Positions 44,819 through 54,063 of a stretch of 64,000 nucleotides of DNA are shown here, one piece after another. The stretch comes from Mangrovicoccus sp. HB161399 (GTDB lineage: Bacteria; Pseudomonadota; Alphaproteobacteria; Rhodobacterales; Rhodobacteraceae): positions 1-64,000 of the forward strand of contig NZ_JAATVU010000002.1 of assembly GCF_013184745.1 (NCBI RefSeq), in the 5' to 3' direction. A program made the position numbers and the translations under genes. The notes under the pieces were generated by a model. It was given only the letters and a program-made list of their open reading frames with translations. It was not told the DNA's origin and did no database searches. Position 1 is the first letter of the stretch; every line of letters starts with the position of its first letter.

Positions 44819-46049
44819 CGGCGAGGCCCCGGCCGACATGGCCGGGGCGCACCCTCCGGAATTCCGCGCCAACCCCGGGAGCGATCCCGGTGCCCGCGCG
44901 TCCGCGGTGGTTCGACGGCGATGCCGGGAATGGTCCATTTCTTCGCGCCGACGGCAATCCGGGTCCGCATGGACGTCGGCGCCAAGGATCGATCCGGCGT
45001 CATGCCAACGGCTCGACCGGACCATTGACCTGCGCCCCCGGATACCCAGGCGGATCGCGGCCGGGGAGCTGTCTGGCATCGCCTTGACCACTCCCCATGC
45101 CGCGGCACTCTTTGCCGCCGTCCATGGCCATGTTCAGACACACCGCCCCATCGGACGAGTGCCGCTCGCCACCGGACGAAGGGCCGACACGGACCGGCCG
45201 GGCTGCGGCAGGCGCGGCGATCGCCGCCCTGCGTCTCGGCGCGGACAGCATCGCCTGTGGCGGCCCGGGCACCAGCGGCCGGATCTATTTGGATGCAGCG
45301 CCGCGGCTCGGCCAGGGGAAAGCCCTGCCGTCGAAAGGCCTGCCCATTGATGGGGGTCGCCGGTGGCCCCGGTCACCGCGGACGAAACCGAACTGCCGTC
45401 GCCCCGTTCACCACGCTCCTGGCCCGCCCGGCGTTGCCCCCGCATCCATCTTTTGTTGGCGCCCCTTTCGGCATGTCCGCCTTCCCGAGCCTGCAGCCCG
45501 GCTTCGGAGCGGCCGCAGATCCCGGCACCCTGCCGCACCCGGGACCGAGTGCGGCGCTTCCGGCGGCCCGCGCGATGCGCTTCGAGTTCGGATCGCAGCC
45601 GCACGGCCCACCGGTTGGCTGCACCTCCGGCAAGGACCGGCCACGCAGCCTGCACAGTCCTGCCGATATCGATTGAACAGGCTGCATCTCTCGTCCGGCA
45701 CCGGAGTCTGCTGGGACCGTCCAGAAACCGCTTCGGAACCGGCCCCCTTGCCTGACCTGTCGCCATGTCTCGAACTGCCAGGCATCCCTTCCGTGCGGAC
45801 GGCAATTTGCAAAGTGGCGCACCGTCCCTGCAGGCCGGCCGGCCGCACAATGGAATCCAAACGGGCTGCCCGTCCCATCGTGCCGCCTCCTGCCGCCTGC
45901 CGCGTGTTCCAGGCGATCGCAGGCGCCCATTACACGCGGTGGCGGGCACGAATGCGACGTGCTCCTGGGCAGGCCCGGCCGACGGTCCGAAGCTTCGCCG
46001 CGTCTCGTCCTGAGCGAGGGACCGAACGCCACCGGACAGACGGTGGATG
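44819..46049. other. About 1.2 kb without a recognised gene
   Basis: No frame here resembles a known family in either direction; long open frames exist only because of high GC and show Arg/Pro/Gly-rich translations. The region adjoins the IS21 relic and is probably decayed mobile DNA as well. A CCCCATCGGACGAG sequence at about 45150 resembles the core of the palindromic repeats seen in the IS5 relic. Confidence 0.4.
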
Positions 46050-47554
46050 CGACGAATTTGAGATGAACTGCGGCTGAATCAGCCCAAGCGCTGAGCGGGC
46101 GGTCGCCACGTCGCTCGGGCTGGAGAAGGGAACTGCCGGGGCCGATCTCGGGCGGACCCGGACGGCCTGGCTGCGTTCGCCGCGGCCGGAGCCCCTGTCC
46201 AACGGCGACTTCGGATCCCTTCTATTTTCCATGGCACCGGTCGAGCCAGACCAAGCCGCTGCCGACAAGGACCTGGGCCGTCGCGGCGTCGCGCGGGCCA
46301 TATTCCGCAAGGAGAACCAGGCAGCTGTTCCGCTGGGTTTCCGCTAGCTTGGTGCTGCGGACATTGCGAGGCCCGGAAGGGGGCGCCGTCCATCCTGCGA
46401 TCCGGCGGACGCATACCGAAATCGGGCAGGCCTCCGCCGACTTCGCGGGCGACATGATCAGAGCGACGGGTCCGGAGACCGGCGAAGCGCACGGCCAAGC
46501 TGTTCATCGCCGCGATGGGAGCCTCGAACAACGCTTGGGCGGGCGCCTTGGCTCCCAAGGTCTCGACGACCGGATGAGCGCCGATGTCAGGATGTTCGCG
46601 GTCATGTGCGGCGTTCCCAAAGCGGTGGTGCCGACAACCTGAACTCCGCCGCCATCAGGGCGGACCGGCTCGATCCCGGGCTGAACCGAACCCCTGCCAA
46701 AATGGCTGGGCAAGACTGTACGGCGGTCCTCCCGGTGCGGACGCGCGGGCTGCACAAGAGAGACGTCAATGCCGCCGCGGGTCCGAGACCGATAGCGAAT
46801 TCAAAAATGGACGCCGCAGGGCATGCCGTGCAGCGCTGGACCCTCGCGGGGCTGCGCAACCGCCGATTCTGCTCCCTGGCCGAGGCCACTGCCACGATCC
46901 TGATGCTGGGAGAACAGCTGAACATGCGCGCCACGCGCGGCTAGAACGTCAACTGCGCCGAACTTTACGCGACGCTGAACCGCCCGATCTGGCCGCCGTT
47001 GCCTCCTGTCCCCCATGAGTTCGCGGGCACGCTTCGCACGCGGTTGCCATGGCGGGTTGGACGGGTGCTGGTACCCGGTGCCGTCCCGGCACATCCGGCA
47101 GAAGGCCGATCTGCGCGCCCGCGGCGCCATCGTCGCGACGTTGCGACGTTGCGCAGGATAGCCGACCATCCGTGCTGTCCGGGACGCAGGAGCCACGCCA
47201 CCGCGCCAAGCCTATGCCGTCGTCCCACTGCCGCCTTGCGGAATGGAACCCTGCCCGCATGCCTGCGGCAGCGGAAAAGCTCGGCCCGCCGATCGGCACC
47301 TTCTGAAAAACATCATGGCGGACTGCCCCCACCCCGGGCCAGGGCTCCGCTCCTGTCCCGGCGTCCTTGCATTGGCCGCGAACTGTGTTCCAACCCGCCC
47401 AGATGCCGTCTTGCGCCAGGGCACGCCAGTCCGCGCTCAGGTCCATTGGCTCGATCCGGCCGATCCTGGAAACCAACCACGGTCGGCCTTCCTGAGGGGA
47501 GAAGCCGGGCAATTTCCCTTGCAGCATCCCAACATGCGTGGCCCGGGCGGCTAG
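46050..47554 (+). pseudogene. istA relic, IS21 transposase
   Basis: In-order pieces: AVATSLGLEKGTAGADL and ALSNGDF-like text at 46100-46230; SADFAGDMIRATGPETGE near 46440-46480; IAAMGASNNAWAGALA near 46507-46554; then DVRMFAVMCGVPKAVV near 46580-46635, a frameshift, and DNLNSAAIRADRLDPGLNRT. Later come LAGLRNRRFCSLAEA (46835-46890), GCWYPVPSRHIRQKADL (47065-47120), LAEWNPARMPAAAEKLGP (47231-47290) and the C-terminal LQHPNMRGPGG ending at 47554. These match IstA from its helix-turn-helix to its conserved end. Stops and frame changes make it non-functional. Confidence 0.72.
46777..46821 (+). repeat. Palindrome-family insert in istA relic
   Basis: Between NVEAAV-like and QRW-like istA residues there is about 45 bp of extra sequence. 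It includes GGTCCGAGACCGATAGCGAA, close to the GGTCCG and CGGACCGATGGCGAA cores of inserts in the IS5 relic. The boundary estimate rests on the recalled istA consensus. Confidence 0.4.
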
Positions 47555-47574
47555 CATTGCATAGCAGACCGGCC

Positions 47575-48290
47575 TTGCTGACTCATCCCGACTCCGGGCG
47601 CCTCATTCTCGCAGGCATGGCCAAATATCCGGACGCGCCGCCGCCAGGCCGGAACTGCCCTCAAAGCCTCGGCGTCGAGGACAGGCTCAGGCCTTTCGCG
47701 GGCCGCGAAGCCGCCAGTCATGGCACCAGGCGCCTGACAGTCCGGCCCAAATTTGCAGTCGCCCGCCTCGTCGCCTGCATGGAGAACATCGACCTGCCCC
47801 CCCCCCGGCGCGGCATCGACCGCGCGTCACGGCCCACCTCGTCCCGGGAGCCTAGATCAGCCACCACGAGTCCCTAGCGGCCACAGGCTGACTAGGCTCC
47901 AGAGTAGCTGGATTGCCTGCGCGTTTGGGCACGAGGGCTACCGCGGTGACCGCCGTGCCGAAACTGCTCGATGCTATCGTCGGGGGCGATGGGCGCCGTG
48001 CCCGGGCGTTCAGGACCTTTGGCAGAGCCGCGCTCGTGATCTTCGGCCGCTGGGCCTGGCCGTCCTGTCCTCATCCGAACGCCGGAACCTTCCCGAGATC
48101 GCCGCGGCCGCAGCTCGACGATTGTCGCCAGCCGACTGCCCGTCCAGCATTGGCACGGCGCCATCGGGGATCGGGCACTTGCGGACGCGATCCTCGACTC
48201 GCCCACTCGCAACGCGCGGCGCCACGCGCTCCACGGCGACAATGAGAATGCACGGCCAAAGCGCGAAACGCGCCTGTCGCGCAAGATCGA
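47575..48290 (+). pseudogene. istB relic, IS21 helper ATPase
   Basis: Pieces in order are LTHPDSGRLILAGMAK (near 47580-47625), MENIDLPPPRRGIDRA (47778-47825), SWIACAFGHEGYRGDR (47910-47957), DGRRARAFRTFGRAALVIF (47988-48044), and STIVASRLPVQHWHGAIGDR followed by ALADAILDS (48118-48204). They match the IstB N-terminus, the stretch after Walker A, the Walker B region and the conserved C-terminus. The Walker A loop GPTGVGKS itself has decayed. Multiple frame changes make it dead. Confidence 0.72.
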
Positions 48291-48800
48291 ACCTGTCTCC
48301 GGGAACATGTCGTTCTGGCTGCCTGCCATCGCGAGCAATGGCTGCCCACGATGCTCGGGAACGCGCGCCCGTGATCGCGTGCAATCTGCGCACACCTTAC
48401 CCGGAGTGCGCAGCCTGCTGCGGCCCGTCCGGGAAAGCGCTGGAACCATCGCTCCTGCCTGCGACGGGCCTGCAAAGGAGATTCCCGCCAGATGATCGAT
48501 TCACATGGCAATTTCGGCCATCCGACCCGTGATCCTGGTGCTCGGGCAGCGGCCAGCCGCAGACACACTCGGAGCCAGCTTCTTTACGCCCACCCCGCCC
48601 GCGTCTCCTGGCGGCGGGCCACCATCCGGCTGCAATCGCGCCCGGTCCGGCCGCGGGACGGCATCCCTGGCCCGCACACCGCGCAGGCAACGCCCGGGGT
48701 CGCTGCTGGCCGGACCGAGGGCGCCCGGGCCTCCGGGCGCGCGGGCAGCCGGGTCCGGCCACCGCCGCCATGGCAATCCGCGCACATGGGCCCGGCGCTG
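48291..48800. other. About 500 bp with no recognised gene
   Basis: Sequence between the istB relic and the MORN protein gene. It may contain the right end of the IS21 element. I find no family match, no convincing start with ribosome-binding site, and no clear terminator. Confidence 0.35.
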
Positions 48801-50252
48801 CTATTCGGAGGCGGGCGGCGCCGGTTCCGCGCCGGCCTCGGCACCTTCGGCGGGCGCGTCGGAGACGAGGTTGTCATTCTTCCACGTCCCGCTCAGCACC
48901 GTCCCGTCGGCATAGGTCAGCACGCCCTGGCCGGAGCGGCGGCCCTCTTCGAAGCCGCCTTCGTACATGTCGCCATTCTCGAACACGACCTTGCCGTGCC
49001 CGTGCTGGCGGCCCTCCTTGAAGCCGCCGGTATAGACCAGCTGGCCCGGCATGGTCAGGACGCCCTCGCCGTCGAAGACATCGTCCCTGAACCCGCCCTC
49101 GTAGGTTGCGCCGCTGGCGAAGCTCGCCTTGCCCTGGCCCTCGCGCAGGCCCGCCACCCAGTCGCCCTCGTAGGCATAGCCGCCGGGCAGCACCAGCTTG
49201 CCCTTGCCCTCCTCGCGCCCGTCGCGGAAGCCGCCCTCGTAGACCGCGCCGGAGCGCAGCCGGCTCTTGCCCTGGCCCTCCATGATGCCCGCCCGGAAGC
49301 CGCCCTCGTAGACGTCGCCGCTGGCGAACTGCACGAGGCCGGGACCGTCGGGCAGCCCGGCCTTGAACTGGCCGCGATGCACCGTGCCGTCGGTATAGGT
49401 CAGCACGCCCTCGCCGTCGAACTGGCCGTCGGCCCATTCGCCCTCGTAGCGGTAGCCGTCGGCGCCCTCGTAGGTGCCGCGGCCCGAGATCACGTCATCC
49501 TCGTAGGTGCCCTCGTAGCGCTCGCCGGTGGCGTATTCCGTCACGCCGGGCCCCGAGCGCTTGCCCATCGACAGGCTGCCCCGGTAGACGTCGCCGTTCA
49601 CGTAGGTGACCACGCCCTCGCCCGAGAGCTGGTCGGCCACCCACTGGCCCTCGAAGCTCGACCCGTCCGACAGCGTCAGCTTGCCCTGCCCCGAGCGCTG
49701 GTCCATCGCCATGCCGCCCGCGTAGACCGAGCCGTCCGGCAGCGTCACCCGCGCCTCGCCCGAGCGGCGGCCGTTTTCCCAGCCGCCCTCGTAGACATAG
49801 CCGTCCGGCATCCTCAGCGTGCCCTTGCCATGGGCAAGGTCGTCCTTGAACCCGCCCTGGTAGACCGACCCGTCGGGATAGGTCCGCGTGCCCTCGCCGT
49901 TCATCTTGCCGCCGGTCCAGGTGCCGATCATCACCGATCCGTCCGGCAGGGTCAGCTGGCCCTGGCCCTGCGGCTGGCCCGCTTCGAAGGCGCCCTCGTA
50001 GACCGCGCCGTTGACCAGCTGCGCCCGGCCCTGGCCCTGCTGCTTTCCGGCCACCCAGTCGCCGGTGTAGCGGTAGCCCGAGGGCAGCGTGTAGCTGCCG
50101 AACCCGTCCGGCAGGCCCTCCGCCATCGCGCCTTCGTAGACGCCGCCATTGGAGAACTGGACGGTGACCGGCCCTTCCTCGGCGGTCACCGCATAGCCGA
50201 GCCCTGCGATGAGCAGCCCGGAAAGGAGAGCGGTCCGGAGCTTCGGAGACAT
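48801..50252 (-). CDS. Exported MORN-repeat protein (19 repeats)
   Basis: A 483-residue protein with an N-terminal signal peptide or anchor (LLSGLLIAGLGYAVTAEE). From about residue 35 to 460 it is made of about 19 MORN repeats of 23 residues each (pattern YEGGF...G.G.....G). It closes with an acidic Ala/Pro/Glu-rich tail. MORN repeats form elongated beta hairpins and often bind lipids or proteins. Its role in this organism is unknown. It stands alone, divergent from the MarR-GNAT gene. Confidence 0.85.
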   Translation of the reverse strand: MSPKLRTALLSGLLIAGLGYAVTAEEGPVTVQFSNGGVYEGAMAEGLPDGFGSYTLPSGYRYTGDWVAGKQQGQGRAQLVNGAVYEGAFEAGQPQGQGQLTLPDGSVMIGTWTGGKMNGEGTRTYPDGSVYQGGFKDDLAHGKGTLRMPDGYVYEGGWENGRRSGEARVTLPDGSVYAGGMAMDQRSGQGKLTLSDGSSFEGQWVADQLSGEGVVTYVNGDVYRGSLSMGKRSGPGVTEYATGERYEGTYEDDVISGRGTYEGADGYRYEGEWADGQFDGEGVLTYTDGTVHRGQFKAGLPDGPGLVQFASGDVYEGGFRAGIMEGQGKSRLRSGAVYEGGFRDGREEGKGKLVLPGGYAYEGDWVAGLREGQGKASFASGATYEGGFRDDVFDGEGVLTMPGQLVYTGGFKEGRQHGHGKVVFENGDMYEGGFEEGRRSGQGVLTYADGTVLSGTWKNDNLVSDAPAEGAEAGAEPAPPASE

Positions 50253-50371
50253 GTTGCGGCACCTTCGTTCGTTCGTGTTCCAGCCTTGCGCGTTTCTACC
50301 GGCAGGGGCCGCGCCAAGTCCAACGGTGTTTCCCGTCCCGGCGCGCTCCGGCGCTTGCGCTCCGATGGTAT

Positions 50372-50385
50372 CTGACTTAAGTCAG
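50372..50385. promoter_or_regulatory. Operator 1: CTGAC-TTAA-GTCAG
   Basis: A perfect 14-bp palindrome 30 bp upstream of the MarR-GNAT start codon. It has the symmetry and spacing expected of a MarR binding site, and is repeated 24 bp further on. Confidence 0.6.
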
Positions 50386-50395
50386 GAAAAACTGT

Positions 50396-50409
50396 CTGAC
50401 CGGAGTCAG
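50396..50409. promoter_or_regulatory. Operator 2: CTGAC-CGGA-GTCAG
   Basis: A second CTGAC-N4-GTCAG, ending 5 bp before the start codon, with arms identical to operator 1. The centre-to-centre distance of 24 bp is near two DNA turns, so two dimers could bind the same face. Likely autoregulation. Confidence 0.6.
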
Positions 50410-50414
50410 GAATC

Positions 50415-51290
50415 ATGCCGCTCGATCCCGTTGCCCGCTTCCGCCGCTTCGCCCGTGCCGCCACGGCGGAACTGGGCGCGCTCGACCAGTCCTTCCTCGG
50501 CCGCGGCCGCCCGCTGGGCGCGGCGCGGGTGCTGAACGCCATCGGCCGCGGACAGGAGGACCTGGCCGAAATCCGGGTGCATCTGGGGCTCGACTCGGGG
50601 CTGGCGAGCCGGCTGCTGCGTTCGCTGGAACAGGAGGGGCTGGTCGAGACCGTGCGCCACAGGGAAGACGGACGCCGCCGGGTGCTGCGGCTGACCGCGA
50701 AGGGCGCGGAGGAATTCGCCGCCTACGAGTCGCTTTCCGATGCCCGCGCGGCGAAACTGCTGGCCGGGCGGCCGGATGCCGCCGAGCTTCTGGACGCGAT
50801 GGACCGGATCGCGCTGGCGCTGGGGCGGCAGCATGTCGCCATCGCCGAGGCCGATCCGCGCGGCGATGCAGCCCTGCACTGCCTCGGGGAATACTATGCC
50901 GAACTTGGCCGCCGCTTCGCCCAGGGGTTCGACGTGAACCTCTCGCGCGACCCGCAGGCCGCGGACATGGTGCCGCCGAAGGGCAGCTTCCTGATCGCCT
51001 GGTCGGACGGGCTGCCGGCTGGCTGCGTCGGCGTGAAGGGCGCGGGCGACGGCACGGCGGAGATCAAGCGGCTGTGGGTCGATCCGCTGACCCGCGGCGC
51101 CGGGCTGGCGCGGCGGCTGATGGCGGCGGCCGAAGCGCGGGCGCGGGCGCTCGGCATCGGCGTGCTCAGGCTCGACACCAACAGCGCGCTGCCCGAGGCG
51201 GTCGCGCTCTACCGCAGGGACGGCTGGACCGAGATCCCGCGCTTCAACGACGATCCCTATCCGGACCTGTTCTTCGAAAAGGCGCTCTGA
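50415..51290 (+). CDS. MarR-GNAT fusion regulator/acetyltransferase
   Basis: A 291-residue protein with an N-terminal MarR winged helix (about residues 10-140, with LASRLLRSLEQEGLV as the recognition helix and REDGRRRVLRLTAKG as the wing) fused to a C-terminal GNAT acetyltransferase (about 145-291, with LWVDPLTRGAGLARRLM as the acetyl-CoA loop). It probably senses or modifies a small molecule and controls its own gene, since two identical palindromes lie directly before its start. The acetyl acceptor is unknown. Confidence 0.9.
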   Translation: MPLDPVARFRRFARAATAELGALDQSFLGRGRPLGAARVLNAIGRGQEDLAEIRVHLGLDSGLASRLLRSLEQEGLVETVRHREDGRRRVLRLTAKGAEEFAAYESLSDARAAKLLAGRPDAAELLDAMDRIALALGRQHVAIAEADPRGDAALHCLGEYYAELGRRFAQGFDVNLSRDPQAADMVPPKGSFLIAWSDGLPAGCVGVKGAGDGTAEIKRLWVDPLTRGAGLARRLMAAAEARARALGIGVLRLDTNSALPEAVALYRRDGWTEIPRFNDDPYPDLFFEKAL

Positions 51291-51306
51291 CGGGCGGAGC
51301 GGTGCC

Positions 51307-52002
51307 TCAGCGGATCTGCCCGCGGTCGTAGATCATCTGCTGCGCGATGCCCGCCCCGAGCAGGTAGACGGAGGAGACCGCCACCAGGCCGGTCAGGGCG
51401 GCACCATGCGCAAAGCCGGCCCAGGCGGCATAGGCGACGGCGCCGGTCCAGACCATCGCCACCGGCAGGGACAGCGCCCGCCAACGCACGGTCCGAACCG
51501 GGTGGATGAATTTCAGCGGCAGGAACTGCGCGGCCGACAGCAGCAGCGCCAGCCCCAGGATCACCTCCCAGGACGGCTGGATCACCAGCAGCGCCAGGGT
51601 CACCATGTTCCAGCACCCCGGAAAGCCGCGGAACGAGGAATCGGCGGTCTTCATCCGCGTGTCGGCAAAATACAGCGACGAGGCGAAGGGGATCAGCAGC
51701 ACCACGAACCAGCCGGTCCAGCCCGGCAGCAGGCCCGATCCGTAGAGCGCATAGGCCGGGATCATCACATAGGTCAGGAAGTCGATGATCAGGTCCAGCA
51801 GCGTGCCGTCGAAGACCGGCGCGTTCGCAGACACGTCGTACCGCCGGGCGAGCGGCCCATCCAGGCCGTCGACGGCAAAGGCGACAGCCAGCCAGATCGC
51901 CATCATGGCCCAGTCCTGCTGGACGGCTTCCAGCAGGGCCAGCATGGCCAGCGATGCGCCTGCTGCGGTGAGGAGATGCACGGAATAAGCTCGGAAACGC
52001 AT
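51307..52002 (-). CDS. pcs: Phosphatidylcholine synthase
   Basis: A 231-residue membrane enzyme that condenses choline with CDP-diacylglycerol to make phosphatidylcholine in one step. The CDP-alcohol phosphotransferase motif is DGLDGPLARR followed by FDGTLLDLIID, with the Asp residues that bind metal. It has about eight hydrophobic helices. ATG 52002 opens with MRFRAYSVHLLTAAG. The pathway is common in alphaproteobacteria and needs imported choline. It is convergent with the MarR-GNAT gene. Confidence 0.92.
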   Translation of the reverse strand: MRFRAYSVHLLTAAGASLAMLALLEAVQQDWAMMAIWLAVAFAVDGLDGPLARRYDVSANAPVFDGTLLDLIIDFLTYVMIPAYALYGSGLLPGWTGWFVVLLIPFASSLYFADTRMKTADSSFRGFPGCWNMVTLALLVIQPSWEVILGLALLLSAAQFLPLKFIHPVRTVRWRALSLPVAMVWTGAVAYAAWAGFAHGAALTGLVAVSSVYLLGAGIAQQMIYDRGQIR

Positions 52003-52386
52003 CCTTCGGGGATTGCCCCGTCTCGCCCCGGGATGCAAGCACCGGCTTGGTTTTCCGGCCCTTGCCCGGCATCCGGCCCCGCCCGGAGCCCCGCCACCGT
52101 CCAAAACCGCGGGCGCAGCCGTCCGCCCGGGACACGGGGCCGGCGTGCCGCCGCGCTGGGGCATCGATGGCGCCCGGGCAGGCCTGCGTCGGCGGCAGGT
52201 CCCTGCCGGCGGCGCGACGTTCGCGGGGCGGACCGTCGCCAGCCCGGCGCGGGCTTGGGCGCGCGCGGTGAGCAGGACGGCAAAACCGCCTTTCCAGCCC
52301 CGACCGTACCGGGCCGGCGGCATGGCGGGGCTTTCCCTCCGCCCTGATCTTGCTAAGAGGGGAGCGAGATCCCGGGGAGCCCGACC
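52003..52386. other. 384 bp between pcs and nadE
   Basis: Very GC-rich divergent spacer. I see no gene, no clear promoter and no strong repeat. A GCATCGATGGCGC at about 52163 is reminiscent of, but not the same as, the palindromic core in the IS5 relic. Confidence 0.35.
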
Positions 52387-54048
52387 ATGACCGCCACATT
52401 CCGCCTGACCCTGGCCCAGCTGAACCCCACGCTGGGCGACCTTTCCGGCAATGCCGACAAGGCCCGCGCCGCCTGGGCCGAGGCAAAGGCCGCCGGATCG
52501 CAGATGATCGCCTTCACCGAGATGTTCATCACCGGCTACCAGGCGCAGGACTTGATCCGGCGCCGTTCCTTCGTGGCCGCGGCCGAGGCGGAGATCCGCA
52601 AGCTGGCCGAGGATTGCGCCGACGGCCCTGCCATCGGCATCGGCGGTCCCTGGCGCGGCGAGGACGGGCTCTACAACGCCTTCTGGATCCTCGAGGGCGG
52701 CAAGGTCACGGCCCGCGTGCTGAAGCACAACCTGCCCAACAACGACGTGTTCGACGAGGTCCGGCTCTACAAGCGCGGTCCGATCCACGGCCCCTATTCC
52801 ATCGGCCCGCTGCGCATCGGCTCGCCGATCTGCGAGGACAGCTGGTCCCCGGACGTGGCCGAGGCCCAGGCCGAGAGCGGCGCGCAGATCCTGCTGGTGC
52901 CGAACGGCTCGCCCTACCACCGCGGCAAGCAGGCCGAGCGGATCGGCATCATGGTCTCCCGCGTGATCGAGACGGGGCTGCCGCTGGTCTATCTCAACAT
53001 GGTCGGCGGCCAGGATGACCAGGTCTTCGACGGCGGCAGCTTCGTGCTGAATCCCGGCGGCCACCTGATGGCGCAGCTGCCGGTCTTCGACGAGGCGCTC
53101 GCGCATGTCGACTTCGAGGAGACCGAGGAAGGCTGGCGCGCGAAGAAGACGGATCTGGCCACCCATCCCGACGGCTGGGAGCAGGACTACCGCGTCATGG
53201 TCGAGGGCCTGCGCGACTACCTGGGCAAGACCGGCTTCTCCAAGGTCGTGCTGGGCCTGTCGGGCGGCATCGACTCGGCGCTGGTCGCGGCGATCGCCGC
53301 CGATGCGATCGGGCCCGCGAACGTGCATTGCGTGATGCTGCCCTCGGAATACACCTCTGCGCATTCGCTGGAGGATGCCGCCGCCGTGGCCAGGCGTCTG
53401 GGGACGCGGATCGACACGCTGCCGATCGCCGGGCCCAAGCATGCAGTCGAAGAGGTGCTGGCGCCGCTGTTCGAGGGCCGCGCCCCCGACATCACCGAGG
53501 AAAACATCCAGTCCCGCCTTCGAGGGCTGCTGCTGATGGCGCTGTCGAACAAGTTCGGCGAGATGCTCCTGACCACCGGCAACAAGTCCGAGGTCGCGGT
53601 CGGCTATGCCACGATCTACGGCGACATGAACGGCGGCTACAACCCGATCAAGGACCTCTACAAGACCCGCGTCTTCGAGACCTGCCGCTGGCGCAATGCC
53701 AACTGGCGGGAATGGATGAAGGCACCCGAGGGCGAGGTCATCCCGGTGCGGGTGATCGAGAAGGCGCCTTCGGCGGAACTGCGCCCCGACCAGAAGGACG
53801 AGGACAGCCTGCCGCCCTACCCGGTGCTGGACGCGATCCTCGAGGGGCTGGTCGACGAGGAGAAATCGGTCGACGAACTGGTCGCCGAGGGCTTCGACAG
53901 GGAAACCGTCCGCCGGGTGGAGCACCTGATCTTCATCAGCGAGTACAAGCGCTACCAGGCGGCGCCCGGCGCCCGGCTGACCAAGCGCGCCTTCTGGCTC
54001 GACCGGCGATATCCGATCGCCAACCGCTGGCGCGACGCCACGCGCTGA
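52387..54048 (+). CDS. nadE: Glutamine-dependent NAD+ synthase
   Basis: A 553-residue two-domain enzyme. The N-terminal nitrilase-type glutaminase domain has the Glu45-Lys113-Cys149 triad (AFTEMFITGYQ, LKHNLPNND, SPICEDSW). The C-terminal NAD synthase domain has the ATP loop LGLSGGIDSALVAAIA near residue 285 and FGEMLLTTGNKSEVAVGYAT. It makes NAD+ from deamido-NAD+ with ammonia supplied by glutamine. ATG 52387 follows a GGGGAG. It stands alone, convergent with the TetR gene. Confidence 0.96.
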   Translation: MTATFRLTLAQLNPTLGDLSGNADKARAAWAEAKAAGSQMIAFTEMFITGYQAQDLIRRRSFVAAAEAEIRKLAEDCADGPAIGIGGPWRGEDGLYNAFWILEGGKVTARVLKHNLPNNDVFDEVRLYKRGPIHGPYSIGPLRIGSPICEDSWSPDVAEAQAESGAQILLVPNGSPYHRGKQAERIGIMVSRVIETGLPLVYLNMVGGQDDQVFDGGSFVLNPGGHLMAQLPVFDEALAHVDFEETEEGWRAKKTDLATHPDGWEQDYRVMVEGLRDYLGKTGFSKVVLGLSGGIDSALVAAIAADAIGPANVHCVMLPSEYTSAHSLEDAAAVARRLGTRIDTLPIAGPKHAVEEVLAPLFEGRAPDITEENIQSRLRGLLLMALSNKFGEMLLTTGNKSEVAVGYATIYGDMNGGYNPIKDLYKTRVFETCRWRNANWREWMKAPEGEVIPVRVIEKAPSAELRPDQKDEDSLPPYPVLDAILEGLVDEEKSVDELVAEGFDRETVRRVEHLIFISEYKRYQAAPGARLTKRAFWLDRRYPIANRWRDATR

Positions 54049-54063
54049 GCCTGCCGGGCGGCG

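Larger units (their letters stand above)
46050..48290 (+). mobile_element. Decayed IS21-family element (istA and istB relics)
   Basis: Reading all three plus frames together recovers an IS21 transposase followed by its helper ATPase, with many stops and frameshifts. The order of recognisable pieces matches a complete element of about 2.2-2.4 kb. I could not place the terminal repeats with confidence. The element is surrounded by sequence without genes. One palindromic insert of about 45 bp lies in istA. Confidence 0.7.

Noticed and set aside
45097-46077. Long plus-strand open frame of about 326 codons
   Set aside because: The translation is Arg/Pro/Cys-rich without any family motif, lacks a ribosome-binding site, and its end runs into the istA relic. 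High GC alone explains it.
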